This document shows positions 8,503 to 17,660 of a DNA stretch of 64,000 bases, in pieces. Positions within the stretch are counted from its first letter, which is position 1. Each line of letters starts with the position of its first letter. Location of the stretch: assembly GCF_000189275.1 (NCBI RefSeq), contig NZ_AEVT01000067.1, positions 1 to 64,000 of the forward strand. Reading direction: 5' to 3'. Source of the stretch: Vibrio sinaloensis DSM 21326. Its GTDB lineage: Bacteria > Pseudomonadota > Gammaproteobacteria > Enterobacterales > Vibrionaceae. The notes beneath the pieces were generated by a model. It saw only the letters and a program-made list of their open reading frames with translations. It had not been told where the DNA came from and made no database searches. A program made the position numbers and the translations under genes.

Positions 8503-9138
8503 ATGGCTGTAGCTGCCAATAAACGTTCTGTGATGACTCTATTTTCAAGTGCATCTGATATGTATAGCCATCAGGTACGTATTGTTCTGGCTGAGAAAGG
8601 TGTAAGTGTTGAAGTAGAACTTGTAGATGAAGTGAATCTACCTGCTGAGCTTATCGAACTTAACCCGTACAAAACAGTACCAACTCTAGTTGATCGTGAG
8701 CTAGCGCTTTACGACTCTAAAATCATCATGGAATACTTGGATGAGCGTTTTCCTCACCCACCATTGATGCCTGTATACCCAGTAGCGCGTGGTAACAGCC
8801 GTCTGATGATTTACCGTATTGAGAGAAACTGGTACACATTAGCTGAGAAGGTTGTAAAAGGCTCGGCAGAAGAATCTGAGTCAGCTCGTAACAAACTGCG
8901 TAATGACCTGCTTACTCTTGCTCCTGTGTTCGCTGAGTATGAGTACTTCATGAGTGAAGAGTTCAGCTTGATTGACTGTTACCTAGCTCCTTTGCTATGG
9001 CGTCTACCACAACTTGGTATTGAACTGGTTGGCCCTGGTTCTAAAGAGCTTAAAGTTTACATGAATCGCGTATTTGAGCGTGATTCATTCCTTGCTTCAT
9101 TGACTGAAGCTGAACGTGAAATGCGTCTATCTCGCTAA
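8503..9138 (+). CDS. sspA: Stringent starvation protein A
   Basis: A 211-residue glutathione-S-transferase-fold protein that binds RNA polymerase and lowers H-NS levels in E. coli. The N-terminal thioredoxin-like half and the PHPPLMPVYPVARG segment are typical. The ATG at 8503 gives the standard start MAVAANKRSV with GGAGGG 5 nt upstream; an in-frame start 15 nt earlier would sit inside that site. sspB follows directly. Confidence 0.97.
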   Translation: MAVAANKRSVMTLFSSASDMYSHQVRIVLAEKGVSVEVELVDEVNLPAELIELNPYKTVPTLVDRELALYDSKIIMEYLDERFPHPPLMPVYPVARGNSRLMIYRIERNWYTLAEKVVKGSAEESESARNKLRNDLLTLAPVFAEYEYFMSEEFSLIDCYLAPLLWRLPQLGIELVGPGSKELKVYMNRVFERDSFLASLTEAEREMRLSR

Positions 9139-9148
9139 TTAACGTTTG

Positions 9149-9637
9149 ATGGATATTGCAAACATGACTCCACGCCGTCCGTACATGCTGCGCGCATTTT
9201 ACGACTGGTTGGTGGATAATGATCTGACGCCGCACCTTGTTGTTGCGGCGACATTGCCAGGTGTTCGTGTGCCTGAGGAGTTTGTTCAAGATGGCCAAAT
9301 CATCCTGAATATTGCACCAAGGGCCGTGGGTAACCTAGAGTTAGGCAATGAAGCGATTACTTTCAATGCCCGATTTGGTGGTCGCCCTCACTCTGTGATT
9401 GTGCCTCTTTATGCTGTACAAGCTATCTATGCTCGTGAAAACGGAGCTGGAACTATGTTTGAGCCTGAAGACGCCTACATGGGTGAAATTGAAGAAGAGG
9501 ACATTCTAGTTGAAGAAGAGCAATCTTCTTTATCCGTCGCGTCTGAATCCGTTGAAAGCTCGGAAAGCAATGAAACTCACCCTGACGACGAGCCACCGAG
9601 ACCTAAAGGTCGCCCTAGTCTACGTGTAGTTAAGTAG
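9149..9637 (+). CDS. sspB: SspB, ClpXP adaptor for ssrA-tagged proteins
   Basis: A 162-residue adaptor. The folded N-terminal domain (to about residue 112) binds the ssrA tag. An acidic flexible linker and a conserved basic end (GRPSLRVVK) that docks on the ClpX zinc-binding domain follow. The ATG at 9149 (MDIANMTPRRPY) is preferred over an adjacent TTG. It is 10 nt from sspA and co-transcribed. Confidence 0.97.
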   Translation: MDIANMTPRRPYMLRAFYDWLVDNDLTPHLVVAATLPGVRVPEEFVQDGQIILNIAPRAVGNLELGNEAITFNARFGGRPHSVIVPLYAVQAIYARENGAGTMFEPEDAYMGEIEEEDILVEEEQSSLSVASESVESSESNETHPDDEPPRPKGRPSLRVVK

Positions 9638-9650
9638 CAAAACGAATAAT

Positions 9651-9681
9651 AAAAAAGCAGCGATAAATCGCTGCTTTTTTT
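9651..9681. terminator. Bidirectional terminator between sspB and dolP
   Basis: AAAAAAGCAGCGAT / ATCGCTGCTTTTTT stem with a 2-nt loop between convergent genes; A and T tracts flank both sides, so it can serve both strands. Confidence 0.9.
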
Positions 9682-9696
9682 GTATCTCGATGGCAT

Positions 9697-10269
9697 CTAT
9701 TCGTCTGCGTATTGGAACGCACGAATGACTTGTTTTACGCCTGAGGTGTTGCGGGCGATATCCGTTGCGAGATCAGCATGTTGTCGTGATACGTATCCGA
9801 GAAGGTAAACTTCTTTATCTTCAGTGATGACTTTAATCTTCACCCCATTGAGCTCTGAGTTGGCTAGTAGCGCAGACTTAACCTTGGTTGTGATCCAGCT
9901 GTCGTGGCTAATCTGACTTACAGAAAGAGGTTGCTTGATCTTGAGTTGGTTGTGGATCGTCTTGACGCCTTTGACTTTACGCGCTTGTTCTTCAAATTGA
10001 TTACTTAGATCTTGAGTACTTGCCTGACCAAGGAGAATGACGGTGCCATTGTAAGAACTTGCCGTCACACGGGCATTACCTCTAAAAGGCGCTTTGTTGC
10101 CTAAACCGGTGATTTCGAACTCAATGTTGTTGTCGTTCCAGATTTCTTGTGTCGTACGAGGATCGATGACAAGGTTTGCAGTTGTCGCGGCACCAGCGAC
10201 AAATAATCCAGCACAGCCAGCCAGATTCAGCGCCAGTGCAGCTATCAATAAGGTTTTGATTCGCTTCAT
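9697..10269 (-). CDS. dolP: DolP (YraP), outer-membrane lipoprotein with two BON domains
   Basis: A 190-residue lipoprotein with lipobox LAGC (Cys19) and two BON domains (about residues 45-115 and 120-190). In E. coli it maintains outer membrane integrity and supports the BAM complex. It is the last gene of lpoA-yraN-diaA-dolP and begins 3 nt after diaA ends. E. coli yraP has a sigma-E promoter; I looked in the 3' end of diaA and found no GAACTT element. Confidence 0.95.
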   Translation of the reverse strand: MKRIKTLLIAALALNLAGCAGLFVAGAATTANLVIDPRTTQEIWNDNNIEFEITGLGNKAPFRGNARVTASSYNGTVILLGQASTQDLSNQFEEQARKVKGVKTIHNQLKIKQPLSVSQISHDSWITTKVKSALLANSELNGVKIKVITEDKEVYLLGYVSRQHADLATDIARNTSGVKQVIRAFQYADE

Positions 10270-10272
10270 AAG

Positions 10273-10863
10273 TTACTCTTCGTGAGCGGGAAACAATACT
10301 TGATCAATAAGGTCGCATAAGCAGTGCAGTGTCACCATATGCACTTCGTGAATTCTTGCTGTTCTGTGAGATGGAATACGAATTTCAACATCGTTTTCCC
10401 CCAACAACCCTGCCATTTCACCACCATCTTTGCCGGTTAGCGCAATGATGGTCATGTCTCTTGTTACAGCGGCTTCCATCGCCTTAATGATGTTCTTACT
10501 GTTACCACTGGTAGAAATCGCCAGCAAAATATCGCCCGTTTGACCGAAAGCGCGCACTTGCTTAGAGAAGATTTCTTCGTAGTGATAGTCATTAGCGACA
10601 GCGGTTAGGGTAGTGTTATCTGCGGTTAAAGCCATTGCAGGCAAGCTTGGTCGCTCTGTCTCGAAGCGGTTAAGCAAACAGGATACAAATTGTTGACCAT
10701 TGGAAGAAGAGCCCCCATTGCCACAACATAAAATTTTGTTGCCATTTAATAAGCTGGCAACCATCGCTTGGGCTGCATGGGTGATCGCATCTGGTAGCGC
10801 CTCTGCTGCGGCAATTTGAATTTGAATACTTTCTGTAAAGCTGTCTTTAATGCTGTCTAGCAT
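10273..10863 (-). CDS. diaA: DiaA, SIS-domain DnaA-binding protein
   Basis: A 196-residue SIS (sugar isomerase) domain protein of the GmhA-like group. It carries the phosphosugar-type loop [11 protein letters not shown] (about residues 47-57) and a second ISTSGNS loop. In E. coli the DiaA tetramer binds several DnaA molecules and promotes timely initiation at oriC. Placement between yraN and dolP supports DiaA rather than GmhA. Confidence 0.93.
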   Translation of the reverse strand: MLDSIKDSFTESIQIQIAAAEALPDAITHAAQAMVASLLNGNKILCCGNGGSSSNGQQFVSCLLNRFETERPSLPAMALTADNTTLTAVANDYHYEEIFSKQVRAFGQTGDILLAISTSGNSKNIIKAMEAAVTRDMTIIALTGKDGGEMAGLLGENDVEIRIPSHRTARIHEVHMVTLHCLCDLIDQVLFPAHEE

Positions 10864-10866
10864 TGA

Positions 10867-11235
10867 TTATCCTTGAGTTATTGCGTTCTTTATCCACTCG
10901 ACTTGTTCGCCTTGTTGGTGAATAGCGACTAAATCAAAGCGGAAATCGGTTGAATAGACGGATAAGCCGTTGTTCAACAACCACATGTTCGCTGCTTTTA
11001 TCAGTTTGTTTATTTTTGAGCGAGTGACTGTTTCGGCTGCGTGTCCGTAATGTTGACTCTTGCGGTAGCGTACCTCGACAAAAACCAGGGTCGAGCCATC
11101 GCGCATGATGAGATCAATCTCACCCCCCTTGGCAAGAAAGTTTCTCTCAATTAGAGAGAAGCCGCAACTGATAAGATACTTTTCTGCTACGGCTTCGTAT
11201 TGTTGGCCTGTTGCGCGCTTACTGCGCAGAACCAT
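10867..11235 (-). CDS. yraN: YraN family (UPF0102) putative nuclease
   Basis: A small restriction-endonuclease-like-fold protein (122 aa from the ATG at 11235). The motifs GGEIDLIMRD and LVFVEVRYR carry the acidic residues and lysine/arginine of the PD-(D/E)XK-like core. Function is unproven in the family. Its 5' end overlaps the 3' end of lpoA by 17 nt, or 59 nt if the upstream ATG at 11277 is used, so it is probably coupled to lpoA. Confidence 0.9.
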   Translation of the reverse strand: MVLRSKRATGQQYEAVAEKYLISCGFSLIERNFLAKGGEIDLIMRDGSTLVFVEVRYRKSQHYGHAAETVTRSKINKLIKAANMWLLNNGLSVYSTDFRFDLVAIHQQGEQVEWIKNAITQG

Positions 11236-13030
11236 ATTCAGCCCAACTGATTTCGCGTTGAACGACGCATTTATCATCGATACTTAACACACCGATGTTG
11301 CCTTCGATTGTATAGCCAGGGACAACCTTCATCTGAGGGAGCTGATCTATCAGACGATAAGCATCCATTCCCATCGCTTGTAAGCGCTTTTTGGCATTCG
11401 AATTGTTGGGCCATAATTGGTCCATCTGCGCTTTAATTTTGCCATCTGGATGGATAAGGAGTGGAATGTCGCCATAGCTTACACCAGTGAGATCTTCATA
11501 CTGCTCTTGACCACTATTACTGCGTGAGTTGGAGAATAGTTTCGGTGGTGTGGTATCGGGATTAATTGCGACTTCAATAAATGGCTTAATCAAGGTTAAT
11601 TCTGCGCTATTGGCAAGAATATATACCGCATCAATATCACGGCGACTTCTCGGTTGAGTCTCAAGAGGAACACTGAGCAGCGCCTCCATTTGAGCGATAT
11701 GTTGCTGGCTCTCTTGTAAGCCAAACACTTGATTGATATTGCGCTGTAGCTGACGTTTGTTGCCAAAACGATTTACGTCGACTTTGTTGTCACTGTACTT
11801 TGTCCATTCAGATTTAAATGCTGCAACTACGCGATCGCCTAAACGGCCTTGAGGAGCCAGTACCAATGGGAACTGGTAACCTTCTTCAAACAGATGTTTT
11901 GCCGCTTGTGCCACTTCTTGTTCTGGTGATAAAGCGAGGTAGCAGGTGTTGGTATTCGCTTCGATATCTTCAGGAATGTTCAGTGCAAGCATAGGTACTG
12001 ATTTCGAAAAATTGTCATCTGCTCTCTGAAGTTTCTCGATGTTCTCTTTAATCAGTGGGCCAACCACAAAGTCGATATTTTTTTCGACCAGCTGCGCTTC
12101 AAACTCTTCAATTGATGTTGTGTTAGTGTCAACAACCGTCAGGGTCGCGTCTTTATCACGCTCTTTGTCATTCATCATCTCCAACAGAAAACCGTCGCGG
12201 ATGAGCTTTGACTGCTTAGCAAACTTGCCAGTCAATGGTAGCAGTAACGCAGTATGTAAGGGTTTACTCACTTCGAGTTGCAATATCTCAGTAATGGCTT
12301 TAGGGGTGTACACTGCAGCCGGATGTGCAGGGTTAGCTTTTAGCCACTGCTCAAGCTCTGACTGAAGTTGAGGCAGTGAAGCTGCTAAGGTATTGCTGTA
12401 AGAGGCTAACTGTAGCCAACCCGCAAAAATAAGATTACTTTCACGGCCAGCTTGTAGTTTGACTTGTGATTTGGACAGCGCCAAGTTGTTCCAAACACTG
12501 TCGGCGAGTAATTGTTGCTCAGCCTGCGCAGAAAATTCGCTTTCTAAGCTCAGTTCGCGTGCGGCATTGAAGTAATCACTTTGTTTCAAGAATAACGAGC
12601 TACGCAGCTGGTGGTATTCTTTCCACTGAGCGTCGGCTATTTGCCATTCAGGGCGGAAGTTTAATTGCGCAAGCGCTTCATCGTATTGCTCTTGAGTCAG
12701 CAGCAAATCGGCACGGGCGAGTTGCCATTCAGCCTGTTGCATGTCTGACAATTGTTGACGAGACAAGCGCTTAATCAATAGCTCTGCTTGAGAGGCATCG
12801 TTCGCATCAATAGACGCTTTTAGCGCCATGATTAACCAGTCATTTTGTAAACTGCCTGTGCTGCTGTCTGCGCGCATCAAGTAGGTCTGAACAGCCTGGT
12901 TCGGGTCTAAGGTAATATCAACCGATTGAGGGGTTGATGGGCCTGAGCTACATGCGGTTAATGCAACGGCAAGGGCTACAGGAGTGATTAAGCGTGTTAC
13001 ACTGAGTCGCTTATGGTTTTTCATGGCCAT
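11219..13030 (-). CDS. lpoA: LpoA, outer-membrane lipoprotein activator of PBP1A
   Basis: A 603-residue lipoprotein with lipobox LTAC (Cys27). The N-terminal half is TPR-like helical. The C-terminal half is a periplasmic-binding-protein type I fold (from about residue 255), the arrangement of LpoA/YraM. In E. coli it reaches through the peptidoglycan to activate PBP1A. An ATG at 13024 is an alternative start. It is divergent from rsmI and heads the minus-strand operon. Confidence 0.95.
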   Translation of the reverse strand: MAMKNHKRLSVTRLITPVALAVALTACSSGPSTPQSVDITLDPNQAVQTYLMRADSSTGSLQNDWLIMALKASIDANDASQAELLIKRLSRQQLSDMQQAEWQLARADLLLTQEQYDEALAQLNFRPEWQIADAQWKEYHQLRSSLFLKQSDYFNAARELSLESEFSAQAEQQLLADSVWNNLALSKSQVKLQAGRESNLIFAGWLQLASYSNTLAASLPQLQSELEQWLKANPAHPAAVYTPKAITEILQLEVSKPLHTALLLPLTGKFAKQSKLIRDGFLLEMMNDKERDKDATLTVVDTNTTSIEEFEAQLVEKNIDFVVGPLIKENIEKLQRADDNFSKSVPMLALNIPEDIEANTNTCYLALSPEQEVAQAAKHLFEEGYQFPLVLAPQGRLGDRVVAAFKSEWTKYSDNKVDVNRFGNKRQLQRNINQVFGLQESQQHIAQMEALLSVPLETQPRSRRDIDAVYILANSAELTLIKPFIEVAINPDTTPPKLFSNSRSNSGQEQYEDLTGVSYGDIPLLIHPDGKIKAQMDQLWPNNSNAKKRLQAMGMDAYRLIDQLPQMKVVPGYTIEGNIGVLSIDDKCVVQREISWAEYGSAQ

Positions 13031-13093
13031 GAGTTCTTAGTTAATTCCGTACTAAATTGTGTCTATATTAATCGTTGAAGTGATGGTAAACAA

Positions 13094-13957
13094 ATGACAG
13101 ATAACAAAACCTTACCAACTGAGGTCCCAACTCTCTATATTGTGCCGACTCCCATCGGCAATTTAGGCGATATCACTCAACGTGCAATCGATGTGTTATC
13201 AACGGTTGACCTAATTGCAGCTGAAGATACTCGTCATACTGGGAAACTCTTGTCTCACTTTAATATTCAAACCAAGACATTTGCTTTGCATGATCATAAC
13301 GAACAGCAAAAAGCGCAAGTGTTGGTTGAGAAACTTATGGCGGGGCACTCAATTGCGTTGGTTTCTGATGCTGGTACACCACTAATTAGTGATCCAGGGT
13401 ACCATTTGGTAACAAAATGTCGTCAAGCTGGGGTTAAAGTTGTTCCACTTCCTGGTGCGTGTGCCGTGATTACGGCGTTGAGCGCCTCTGGTTTGCCATC
13501 GGATCGCTTTAGTTTTGAAGGCTTTTTACCCGCAAAAAGCAAAGGTCGCAAAGATAAATTTCTCGAAATTGCAAAAGTTGAGCGGACTTGTATCTTTTAC
13601 GAGTCACCGCATCGAATTTTAGATTCTCTTGACGATATGCTCGATATTTTTGGTCCTGAGCGTGAGGTTGTACTGGCGCGCGAGTTGACCAAGACGTTTG
13701 AAACGATTCAAGGGTTGCCACTTGGAGAGTTGATCGAGTGGGTAAAGGCCGATCCAAATCAACAGCGTGGAGAGATGGCTCTTCTTATTCATGGCTTTCG
13801 AGCAGAGGCCAGTGATGAGATAGCCGAAGAGGTCAAGCGCACTTTAGCCATTCTGACCAAAGAGTTGCCACTAAAGAAAGCGGCTGCGATGACGGCAGAA
13901 ATCTATAATCTGAAAAAGAATGCTCTCTATAAGTGGGGATTAGAAAACCTAGGGTAA
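13094..13957 (+). CDS. rsmI: RsmI, 16S rRNA 2'-O-methyltransferase (C1402)
   Basis: A 287-residue tetrapyrrole-methylase-fold enzyme. Motifs seen: [15 protein letters not shown] at the N-terminus, [12 protein letters not shown], and [12 protein letters not shown] in the SAM-binding region. Its target partner, RsmH, which makes the N4 methylation at the same C1402, is encoded just downstream beyond rnpB. Confidence 0.97.
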   Translation: MTDNKTLPTEVPTLYIVPTPIGNLGDITQRAIDVLSTVDLIAAEDTRHTGKLLSHFNIQTKTFALHDHNEQQKAQVLVEKLMAGHSIALVSDAGTPLISDPGYHLVTKCRQAGVKVVPLPGACAVITALSASGLPSDRFSFEGFLPAKSKGRKDKFLEIAKVERTCIFYESPHRILDSLDDMLDIFGPEREVVLARELTKTFETIQGLPLGELIEWVKADPNQQRGEMALLIHGFRAEASDEIAEEVKRTLAILTKELPLKKAAAMTAEIYNLKKNALYKWGLENLG

Positions 13958-14044
13958 TCTCCCATCTGTACTGCGAGATGATGGCGCATTTTGTCTATTC
14001 CTTAGTCACTTGACCTTTGGTTTACAGCAAATCTGTGATCTCGC

Positions 14045-14073
14045 TAGACACTGCTCCCCGAACTCTATACAAT
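14045..14073 (+). promoter_or_regulatory. Promoter of rnpB
   Basis: TAGACA (14045-14050), exactly 17 bp, TACAAT (14068-14073), with the RNA 5' end predicted 9 nt later at 14082. Confidence 0.8.
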
Positions 14074-14081
14074 CCGCCCTC

Positions 14082-14463
14082 GGAGCTGACTGGGTAGTCG
14101 CTGCTTTGTTGATGTCCTTCGGGAGACTGACAAGGGGGAGGAAAGTCCGGGCTTCATAGAGCAAGGTGCCAGGTAACGCCTGGGGGGCGCAAGCCTACGA
14201 CAAGTGCAGCAGAGAGAAGACCGCCGATGGCCCGTAAGGGAACAGGTAAGGCTGAAAGGGTGCGGTAAGAGCGCACCGGACGACTAGTAATAGTTCGTTG
14301 CAGGGTAAACTCCACCTGAAGCAAGACCAAATAGGCCTCCACATTGCGTTGCTCGCGTAAGGAGGCGGGTAGGTTGCTCGAGCCAGTGAGTGATTGCTGG
14401 CCTAGACGAATGGCTACCGCCGTGCAAGCGGAACAGAACCCGGCTTATGTGTCGGCTCCACCT
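14082..14463 (+). ncRNA. rnpB: RNase P RNA (M1 RNA), type A
   Basis: The catalytic RNA that matures tRNA 5' ends, about 382 nt. I aligned it by eye to E. coli M1: GAGGAAAGTCCGGGC in the 5' third, GCCAGGTAACGCC, GAAAGGGTGCGGTAAGAGCGC, AAACTCCACC, GAGCCAGTGAGTGATTGC and the 3' block ACAGAACCCGGCTTAT are all present. It sits between rsmI and rsmH. Confidence 0.97.
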
Positions 14464-14470
14464 ATTCGAG

Positions 14471-14506
14471 ACCCATCGTAACTTTGTTGTTATGATGGGT
14501 TTTTTG
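14471..14506 (+). terminator. Rho-independent terminator of rnpB
   Basis: ACCCATCGTAAC / GTTATGATGGGT stem (12 bp with one G-U) followed by seven Ts. Confidence 0.9.
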
Positions 14507-14649
14507 CTTTTAATTGACCTAATTAATTTTTCAACCATTAAACTTAGCGCAAAATCACGTGTTCTCACTCGCTAGTGGTGGCGATACGCCACTAAATCAG
14601 TACACTGGAGAATCTGAATTCGTCAATGCGACAGCCACATGAGATAACT
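14507..14649 (+). promoter_or_regulatory. Leader region of the dcw cluster (no mraZ)
   Basis: This gap lies between the rnpB terminator and rsmH. It holds a possible -35 TTGACC (14514-14519) with only weak -10 matches (CATTAA or ATTAAA near 14537) and a perfect 6-bp hairpin GTGGCG-ATA-CGCCAC (14578-14592). I see no mraZ gene and no TGGGN repeat series of the kind MraZ binds. Confidence 0.35.
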
Positions 14650-15600
14650 ATGACCGAAGCATTTAAACACATATCTGTACTCCTTCATGAATCCATTGAT
14701 GGTTTAGCGATTAAGCCCGATGGTATCTATATTGATGGAACATTCGGTCGTGGCGGCCATAGTCGCACGATTTTGTCGAAGCTAGGTGAAAATGGTCGCC
14801 TTTACAGTATTGACCGAGATCCGCAAGCTATCGCTGAAGCCAATAAAATTGACGATCCACGCTTTACCATTATTCACGGTCCATTCTCTGGAATGGCAGA
14901 CTATGCCAAAGATTATGATTTGGTGGGTAAAGTGGATGGCGTGTTACTGGATTTAGGTGTTTCTTCTCCTCAGCTTGATGATGCCGAACGTGGTTTTAGT
15001 TTCATGAAAGATGGCCCGCTAGACATGCGTATGGATCCGACATCCGGTATTCCAGTATCGCAGTGGCTACTAGAGGCTGATCTTGATGATATTACTTGGG
15101 TTATTCGAGAATTCGGTGAAGACAAGCATGCTCGCCGAATTGCGAAAGCGATTGTTGCGTACCGCGAAAATGAAGAAAACGAGCCTTTGACTCGTACAGG
15201 GCAGTTAGCCAAACTTATCTCTGAAGCGGCTCCGAAGAGTTTCAAAGAAAAGAAACACCCTGCGACACGAGCCTTTCAAGCCTTCCGTATTTATATCAAC
15301 AGTGAGCTTGAAGAGATCGATACTGCATTGAAAGGTGCTGCAAGTATCCTAGCGCCAGAAGGCCGTTTGTCAGTTATCAGCTTCCACTCGTTAGAAGATC
15401 GAATGGTTAAACGCTTTATTCGTAAAGAGAGCAAGGGGCCTGAAGTGCCTCACGGTATCCCTCTAACGGAAGATCAAATCAAAGCGATGGGAAGTGCAAA
15501 TCTGAAACCTGTGGGCAAAGCAATCAAACCTTCTAAGCAAGAAGTGGAAATGAATGCGCGCTCTCGTAGCTCTGTTTTACGTTTAGCGGAAAAGCTGTAA
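14650..15600 (+). CDS. rsmH: RsmH (MraW), 16S rRNA m4C1402 methyltransferase
   Basis: A 316-residue SAM-dependent methyltransferase, first gene of the dcw cluster here. Motifs: [10 protein letters not shown] (SAM loop), [20 protein letters not shown], and [14 protein letters not shown]. The ATG at 14650 gives [14 protein letters not shown], the family N-terminus; an upstream in-frame ATG at 14626 adds eight residues without support. ftsL follows after 6 nt. Confidence 0.97.
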   Translation: MTEAFKHISVLLHESIDGLAIKPDGIYIDGTFGRGGHSRTILSKLGENGRLYSIDRDPQAIAEANKIDDPRFTIIHGPFSGMADYAKDYDLVGKVDGVLLDLGVSSPQLDDAERGFSFMKDGPLDMRMDPTSGIPVSQWLLEADLDDITWVIREFGEDKHARRIAKAIVAYRENEENEPLTRTGQLAKLISEAAPKSFKEKKHPATRAFQAFRIYINSELEEIDTALKGAASILAPEGRLSVISFHSLEDRMVKRFIRKESKGPEVPHGIPLTEDQIKAMGSANLKPVGKAIKPSKQEVEMNARSRSSVLRLAEKL

Positions 15601-15606
15601 CTTCCC

Positions 15607-15924
15607 ATGAGCAATTCCCGCCCGAATCTCGCTAAAATTATTGCCCTTGATCTATTAACTGTAGGTCGAGCGCCACTAGTGCTGCTGGTGTTGATCTTTG
15701 CTAGTGCGATGGGAGTGGTGTTTACCACTCACCATACACGCCAAGCCATTACGGAAAAAGATCAGGCATTGATGGAACGTGAGCGGCTAGACAACGAGTG
15801 GCGTAACTTGCTGCTAGAAGAAACAGCACTGGCTGAACATAGCCGAGTTCAAGCTGTGGCTAAGCAAGATCTCGAAATGACCCGTCCCGATTCAGACAAA
15901 GAAGTCATTATTCAACTCCCATGA
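15607..15924 (+). CDS. ftsL: FtsL, bitopic division protein
   Basis: A 105-residue protein with a short cytoplasmic N-terminus, one membrane helix (about residues 20-38) and a periplasmic leucine-zipper-like coiled coil. It forms the FtsQLB complex that licenses septal synthesis by FtsWI. Its stop overlaps the ftsI start (ATGA). Confidence 0.93.
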   Translation: MSNSRPNLAKIIALDLLTVGRAPLVLLVLIFASAMGVVFTTHHTRQAITEKDQALMERERLDNEWRNLLLEETALAEHSRVQAVAKQDLEMTRPDSDKEVIIQLP

Positions 15925-17648
15925 GTAAGAAAAAAGTCACCCCAGCTAAATCATCCAAACCTAGCCAGCCGAACACATTGATTCGCTGGCGTTTTAATCT
16001 CATCTTGAGTTGCGTTTTTCTTGCCTTCGCAGCTCTAGTCACGCGCATTGCTTACATTCAAATTATTGAGCCTGACAACCTTATCAAGCAAGGAGACCTG
16101 CGTTCGGTACGGGCGAAAACGCTTCACTCGGCCCGAGGTATCATCTCCGATCGCAATGGCGAACCTTTAGCGGTGAGTGTCCCTGTTGAAGCGGTTTGGG
16201 CTGATCCTGCGACGATTTTCAAAAAAGGTGGTCTTGACGATATAGATCGTTGGCATGCACTGGCGGATGTACTTGGGCTTAAACGCGATGAAATGATTGA
16301 TAAAATCGAGCGAAACAAAAAACGCCGATTTATCTACTTACAGCGACAAGTTAGCCCTGCGATGGCACATTATATTCGTGAGCTTAAGCTGGCTGGCGTG
16401 GGTTTAAAGGCTGAATCACGTCGTTATTATCCCGCAGGTGAGGTGAGTGCTCATATCGTCGGGGTGACTGGTATCGATGGTCATGGCCTTGAAGGGGTTG
16501 AGCGTAGTTACGATAAATGGCTCACCGGAGAGGCGGGTAAGCGCATCATCCGTAAAGACCGCTACGGCCGCGTGGTTGAAAACATTTCATTAGAAGAGCG
16601 CGAAGAAGGTAAACCACTAGAGCTTACCATCGATCAACGGGTTCAAGCCATCGCGTATCGGGCGATTAAACAAGCGGTTGCGGATTACCGAGCTACGTCG
16701 GGCTCGGCTGTCGTGCTTGATGTAAAAACAGGTGCCGTCCTCGCGATGGTTAATGCCCCCTCCTATAACCCAAACAATCGCTCTGATCTGCAGTCTGCAA
16801 AAATGCGCAACCGCGTTATTACTGATGCGTTTGAACCTGGCTCCACCGTAAAACCATTTGTTGTTATGGCAGCTTTGGAAAACGGTGCTGCGGATGACGA
16901 TACCATTATCGATACGGGTAATGGCATTATGCGAATTGGTGGCAGCCGAGTTCGCGATACATCAAAAGTGGGCAAAGCTGACTTAACCACTATATTGAAA
17001 AAATCGAGTAACATCGGTGTTGCGACGCTTGCATTAAGAATGCCGGTTGAAGCGCTACTGGGTATGTATAGCTCAGTTGGGTTCGGTGAGGTGTCAGGGT
17101 TAAACTTGATTGGTGAAACTCAGGGTATTTTCCCAAATCGCCGCCGTTGGTCAAAATTTGAAATAGCCACCTTAGCGTTTGGCTATGGTTTGACTATTAC
17201 GCCTTTACAGTTGGCTCACGCATACGCAACTCTCGGTAACTATGGTAAATACCAACCTGTGCATATCATTGAAAATAATGAGCAGGACTTTTCGAAGCAA
17301 GTCATTGACCATGAAATCGCCCGTAAAGTCTTAGCGATGCTGGAAACGGTAACCCAGCCAGGTGGCTCGGCAACTAAAGCAGGCGTACCGGGATATCGCG
17401 TAGCGGCTAAAACGGGTACGGCGCGAAAAGCAATTGCGGGTGGGTATGGTGATGAGTACTTCGCGTATACCGCAGGGGTTGCGCCGGCAAGTGAGCCTAG
17501 AGTTGCTCTGGTTGTGGTCGTGAACGAGCCACAAGGGGATAACTACTACGGCGGCTCGGTGGCCGGCCCAGTTTTTTCAGAGATAATGAAAGGTACGCTG
17601 CAAATTCTTAATGTGGCGCCAGATGAAAACAGATTTAAAGATAAATAA
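15921..17648 (+). CDS. ftsI: FtsI (PBP3), septal peptidoglycan transpeptidase
   Basis: A class B penicillin-binding protein of 575 aa with an N-terminal membrane anchor (about 24-44). Active-site motifs are Ser308-Thr-Val-Lys311, Ser362-Ser-Asn364 and Lys497-Thr-Gly-Thr500. It crosslinks septal peptidoglycan with its partner FtsW, encoded downstream. Confidence 0.98.
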   Translation: MSKKKVTPAKSSKPSQPNTLIRWRFNLILSCVFLAFAALVTRIAYIQIIEPDNLIKQGDLRSVRAKTLHSARGIISDRNGEPLAVSVPVEAVWADPATIFKKGGLDDIDRWHALADVLGLKRDEMIDKIERNKKRRFIYLQRQVSPAMAHYIRELKLAGVGLKAESRRYYPAGEVSAHIVGVTGIDGHGLEGVERSYDKWLTGEAGKRIIRKDRYGRVVENISLEEREEGKPLELTIDQRVQAIAYRAIKQAVADYRATSGSAVVLDVKTGAVLAMVNAPSYNPNNRSDLQSAKMRNRVITDAFEPGSTVKPFVVMAALENGAADDDTIIDTGNGIMRIGGSRVRDTSKVGKADLTTILKKSSNIGVATLALRMPVEALLGMYSSVGFGEVSGLNLIGETQGIFPNRRRWSKFEIATLAFGYGLTITPLQLAHAYATLGNYGKYQPVHIIENNEQDFSKQVIDHEIARKVLAMLETVTQPGGSATKAGVPGYRVAAKTGTARKAIAGGYGDEYFAYTAGVAPASEPRVALVVVVNEPQGDNYYGGSVAGPVFSEIMKGTLQILNVAPDENRFKDK

Positions 17649-17660
17649 CAGAGACGCTAT

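Noticed and set aside
10270..10340. Sigma-E promoter directly before dolP
   Set aside because: No GAACTT-type element was found in the 3' end of diaA, although E. coli yraP has one.
14284..14575. ORFs on both strands over the rnpB 3' end
   Set aside because: They overlap RNase P RNA and its terminator, so they are accidental frames.
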